A stretch of 64,000 nt of DNA from Magnetococcus sp. PR-3 (lineage in GTDB: Bacteria; Pseudomonadota; Magnetococcia; Magnetococcales; Magnetococcaceae): contig NZ_JBAHUQ010000002.1 in NCBI RefSeq assembly GCF_036689865.1, forward strand, positions 62,001 through 126,000. Direction: 5' to 3'. Shown here one piece after another: positions 61,953-64,000 of the stretch. The position numbers were made by a program, and so were the translations under genes. Under the pieces are notes generated by a model. It saw nothing but the letters and a program-made list of their open reading frames with translations, made no database searches and was not told the DNA's origin. Numbering within the stretch: position 1 is the stretch's first letter; every line of letters starts with the position of its first letter.

Positions 61953-62600
61953 ATGAACCGACGCAAAGCAATGCAGATGCTGGCTGCCATGGGTGCCGGT
62001 GTTGTGACCACAAGCCACGCTGTGGCCGGTGGTATGATCAAGCCTTGGGAGTGGGTCCAAAAACGAGATACCGTTAAAAATACAGACGGTACCCCTTTGC
62101 AGTTTGAACCCAAAGGCCAACCTGATCCACACCCAGAAGTGGATGATATCACTAAATATCCTCGCTGTCCCTATTGTGGGATGAGCCGACACATGTGGAA
62201 CCATAGCCGACACCTGATCCACTACAGTGATGGCCTAGCCGATGGGACCTGCTCTCTTCATTGTGCCTCAGTCAGTTTAAGTTTGAACCTGGACCGGGTA
62301 CCCAAAGCGATCTATGCCGCTGATTTTGGTGCCAAAGGTAAAATGAAACCCCTCATCAACATTGACCATGCTTTTTATCTCATCGGTTCCCAACTACGCG
62401 GCACCATGAGCACCACCAGTAAAATGGCCTTTCAAAATGAAACATCCGCCAACAGGGCCCATGAGAACTATGGTGGAAAATTGGCCAAGTTTAATGAAGC
62501 ACTGACCCAGAGCTATCTGGATATGGCCAACGATACCATCATGATCCGTAAGCGTCGGGAGAAGATGCGTCAGAGTCATATGGGCATGAAACATCACTAA
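61953..62600 (+). CDS. NosL-like copper-binding protein, possible Tat substrate
   Basis: A 215-residue periplasmic protein of the NosL family. The N-terminus MNRRKAMQMLAAMGAG is a possible Tat-type signal (twin Arg). The copper motif is PRCPYCGMSRHMWNHSRHLI, followed by the second conserved Cys pair in DGTCSLHCASVSLSL. The tail is His/Met-rich (RQSHMGMKHH). NosL delivers Cu(I) to nitrous-oxide reductase; in organisms without NosZ, relatives probably serve other copper proteins. It has 26 bp to the previous gene and is followed by a terminator. The next gene codes for a second, shorter NosL. Confidence 0.87.
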   Translation: MNRRKAMQMLAAMGAGVVTTSHAVAGGMIKPWEWVQKRDTVKNTDGTPLQFEPKGQPDPHPEVDDITKYPRCPYCGMSRHMWNHSRHLIHYSDGLADGTCSLHCASVSLSLNLDRVPKAIYAADFGAKGKMKPLINIDHAFYLIGSQLRGTMSTTSKMAFQNETSANRAHENYGGKLAKFNEALTQSYLDMANDTIMIRKRREKMRQSHMGMKHH

Positions 62601-62607
62601 ACTTTAT

Positions 62608-62649
62608 TTGCCCCCCTTACGCTTCACCTCAAGGGGGGCAAGCTTTTTA
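62608..62649 (+). terminator. Rho-independent terminator between the NosL genes
   Basis: TTGCCCCCCTT (62608-62618) pairs perfectly with AAGGGGGGCAA (62631-62641) around a 12-nt loop, followed by GCTTTTTAT. It sits 7 bp after the first NosL gene and ends or attenuates the operon there, reducing read-through to the second NosL. Confidence 0.85.
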
Positions 62650-62662
62650 TAGGAGCCCGTTT

Positions 62663-63172
62663 ATGCACAAACGTTTATGGATCATCCTAAGCTTTTGCAT
62701 GGTGTTGCTTACGGTAACGACGGCACAAGCCCAACACGCCCCTATCTTAAAAACCGTCACACCCGCCAGGGGTGATACCTGCCCTGTATGCGGTATGTTT
62801 GTGGCCAAATATCGATCATGGATCGCAACGGTTCAGTATAAGGATGGTCATGCTCATCATTTTGATGGCGCCAAAGATCTGTTTAAATATCTTAGAAATC
62901 TAAAAAAATATGCCCCACACCATCAGGCTGAAAATCAACAGCTTATCTCTGTGACAGAGTATTATGACCTGCAATCCATCGATGCCCTACAAGCGTGGTA
63001 TGTGGTTGGTTCCGATGTCTTAGGCCCTATGGGTCATGAACTGATACCCTTTGCCAATCGTGCCGATGCACAAACCTTTATGCAGGACCACAAAGGTGTA
63101 CGTATTGTACAACCGCATCAGATCCAACCCAAACTGCTTAAACAGTTGGACCAAGGTCTGTTTAAACCCTAA
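62663..63172 (+). CDS. NosL-like copper chaperone
   Basis: A 169-residue secreted protein: the signal peptide (about 1-23, ending AQAQ) lacks a lipobox. The NosL domain shows GDTCPVCGMFVAKYRSWIA, the Cu(I)-binding CxxCGM signature. HAHHFDGAKDLFKYL and QAWYVVGSDVLGPMGHELIP are conserved in the family. It is shorter than its neighbour and differs enough that this is not a recent duplication. It may receive copper from, or pass it to, the upstream NosL. Expression may depend on read-through of the terminator in front; a GGAG ribosome site precedes the ATG. Confidence 0.9.
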   Translation: MHKRLWIILSFCMVLLTVTTAQAQHAPILKTVTPARGDTCPVCGMFVAKYRSWIATVQYKDGHAHHFDGAKDLFKYLRNLKKYAPHHQAENQQLISVTEYYDLQSIDALQAWYVVGSDVLGPMGHELIPFANRADAQTFMQDHKGVRIVQPHQIQPKLLKQLDQGLFKP

Positions 63173-63181
63173 ACATTATAA

Positions 63182-63216
63182 TCCGACCGATCTATTTTGT
63201 TCCGGTTGGATCTTTT
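63182..63216 (+). terminator. Rho-independent terminator after the second NosL gene
   Basis: TCCGACCG (63182-63189) pairs with CGGTTGGA (63203-63210, one G-U pair), followed by TCTTTTA. It begins 10 bp after the stop codon and closes the copper/NosL cluster. Confidence 0.7.
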
Positions 63217-63648
63217 ACCCATACTGCATCTGTAAGCATGGTGTGTCGGTTGATGCTCTCACGCATGATGGCCACCTATCACCTTTGCCATAAGCCACTG
63301 CACACCCCTGTTTATATCGGTTCACAAAGGTATTTCTCTTGTCAGAACAGAGGATCCTTACCTAAGAAGCTAAAGTATGTCGAGCATGGGTCTATACAAC
63401 GACCCTAACCTTTATATACCCCTTGACCGTAGAACAACATTCACCCAACCCTATCAGTAAATATATGGAAATCTGTATATTGTGTAAACAGTTAGACATA
63501 CACTAAATATCGTTATTTATTCTTGGGATGATTCATCTTTTTAACAAATAAGTTTGTCATCCATATCATATGTAACGTACCATAACAGCCATAAAGGCGG
63601 TGTTACAGCACCCCACTACCCCTATACATAGAGTGAGAGTCGTCCATC
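63217..63648. other. AT-rich upstream region of the hemerythrin gene
   Basis: About 430 bp without a supported gene. The 63450-63590 part is AT-rich and probably holds the promoter of the bacteriohemerythrin. No clear boxes or operator were seen. Confidence 0.45.
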
Positions 63649-64000
63649 ATGAGTGAGGTTGAGCAGCTATCACTGGCACAATGGGAAGGGGCTTTTACCT
63701 CAGATCGAGCACTACCTGATCATCTTTACGACCAGGATATTATCTGGTCAGAGGATCTGGTTTTGGGCCTTGATGTACTGGATCGTGACCATAAAGTTCT
63801 GGTCTGCATGATCCGCTGTCTTTTGGGTGACTGTGATATGCCCACCCAATATGGGTTTGACCAAATCACCATCCATGGTCTGTTTACCCATCTCTTAAGC
63901 TTTACCCAGTTTCATCTACAACGGGAAGAAGCTTTAATGGCCCATGCCAACTACCCCAACTATCTCCGTCACCAGCAGGAACATCAGCTGATCATGCGGG
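63649..64000 (+). CDS. bacteriohemerythrin (truncated by window end)
   Basis: The first 117 residues of a hemerythrin-like protein. The O2-binding di-iron fold marks are IIWSEDLVLGLDVLDRDHKVL (first His after an Asp), then THLLSFTQFHLQREEALM (His and Glu ligands) and NYLRHQQEHQLI (two more His). About 35 residues precede the conserved tryptophan segment. Bacteriohemerythrins store or sense O2, and they are common in motile microaerophiles. It may be a single domain or the N-terminal part of a larger protein; the right edge cuts it. The start ATG at 63649 is the first in frame, and the ribosome site is unclear. Confidence 0.88.
   Translation, partial: MSEVEQLSLAQWEGAFTSDRALPDHLYDQDIIWSEDLVLGLDVLDRDHKVLVCMIRCLLGDCDMPTQYGFDQITIHGLFTHLLSFTQFHLQREEALMAHANYPNYLRHQQEHQLIMR

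Overview
The window is a stretch of chromosome from a motile, respiring Gram-negative bacterium (Pseudomonadota). It has a System I cytochrome c maturation operon, a lipid-anchored copper/redox cluster, several Cache-type sensors and chemoreceptors, and a bacteriohemerythrin. This mix fits a Magnetococcus-like, deep-branching alphaproteobacterium. That placement is an inference from gene content, not from a marker gene.

Core block 1 (1-30.4 kb). A truncated dCache-HAMP sensor opens the window. It is followed by def with an ACT-domain regulator, a SPOR protein, and ccmABCDEFGH, the heme export and cytochrome c assembly line. prmC comes next. A cell-envelope block then holds an M23 endopeptidase, a degenerate GGDEF protein, a divergent polysaccharide deacetylase, ctpA, an EnvC-type amidase activator and gpmI. 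The block ends with two chemoreceptors, one translationally coupled to a SCO-like copper/redox protein, an SLC13/RCK transporter and tRNA-Ser(CGA).

Variable block (30.4-51.1 kb) between tRNA-Ser and a damaged tRNA-Pro. It opens with a compact defence operon: hsdM, a HEPN-type (HI0074 family) protein, an MNT nucleotidyltransferase fused in frame to hsdS, a TIR-domain protein and hsdR. Then come two 110-bp direct repeats, a primase remnant, an IS3-family element with a broken orfB, a ParDE-like toxin-antitoxin pair with its operator, and an integrase remnant. The next stretch (42.6-49.2 kb) is modular. A HisF/HisH/sugar-amidotransferase group (amidotransferase broken), a MerR/metal-efflux pair and an Abi_2 protein are separated by a family of imperfect palindromes. 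Six of these are exactly 31 bp, with 11-bp arms and a 9-bp centre; two are longer relatives. I found no description that fits these sites. They look like recombination or cassette-boundary sites, and they are, with the hsd/HEPN/MNT/TIR operon, the most novel content here. The block closes with IS5 remnants, an integrase interrupted by an in-frame TGA, and the tRNA-Pro relic.

Core block 2 (51.1-64 kb). A very large hybrid histidine kinase (SBP, Cache, PAS, PAS, HisKA, HATPase, REC, REC, HPt) is followed by one tightly packed operon. It encodes a one-TM protein, an FtsX-like permease, an ABC ATPase, a polytopic HHHCPFC protein, a TlpA-like lipoprotein thioredoxin, a TauE/SafE-type membrane protein and two NosL-like proteins. 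This looks like a copper delivery module for a cuproenzyme encoded elsewhere. A bacteriohemerythrin gene runs off the right edge.
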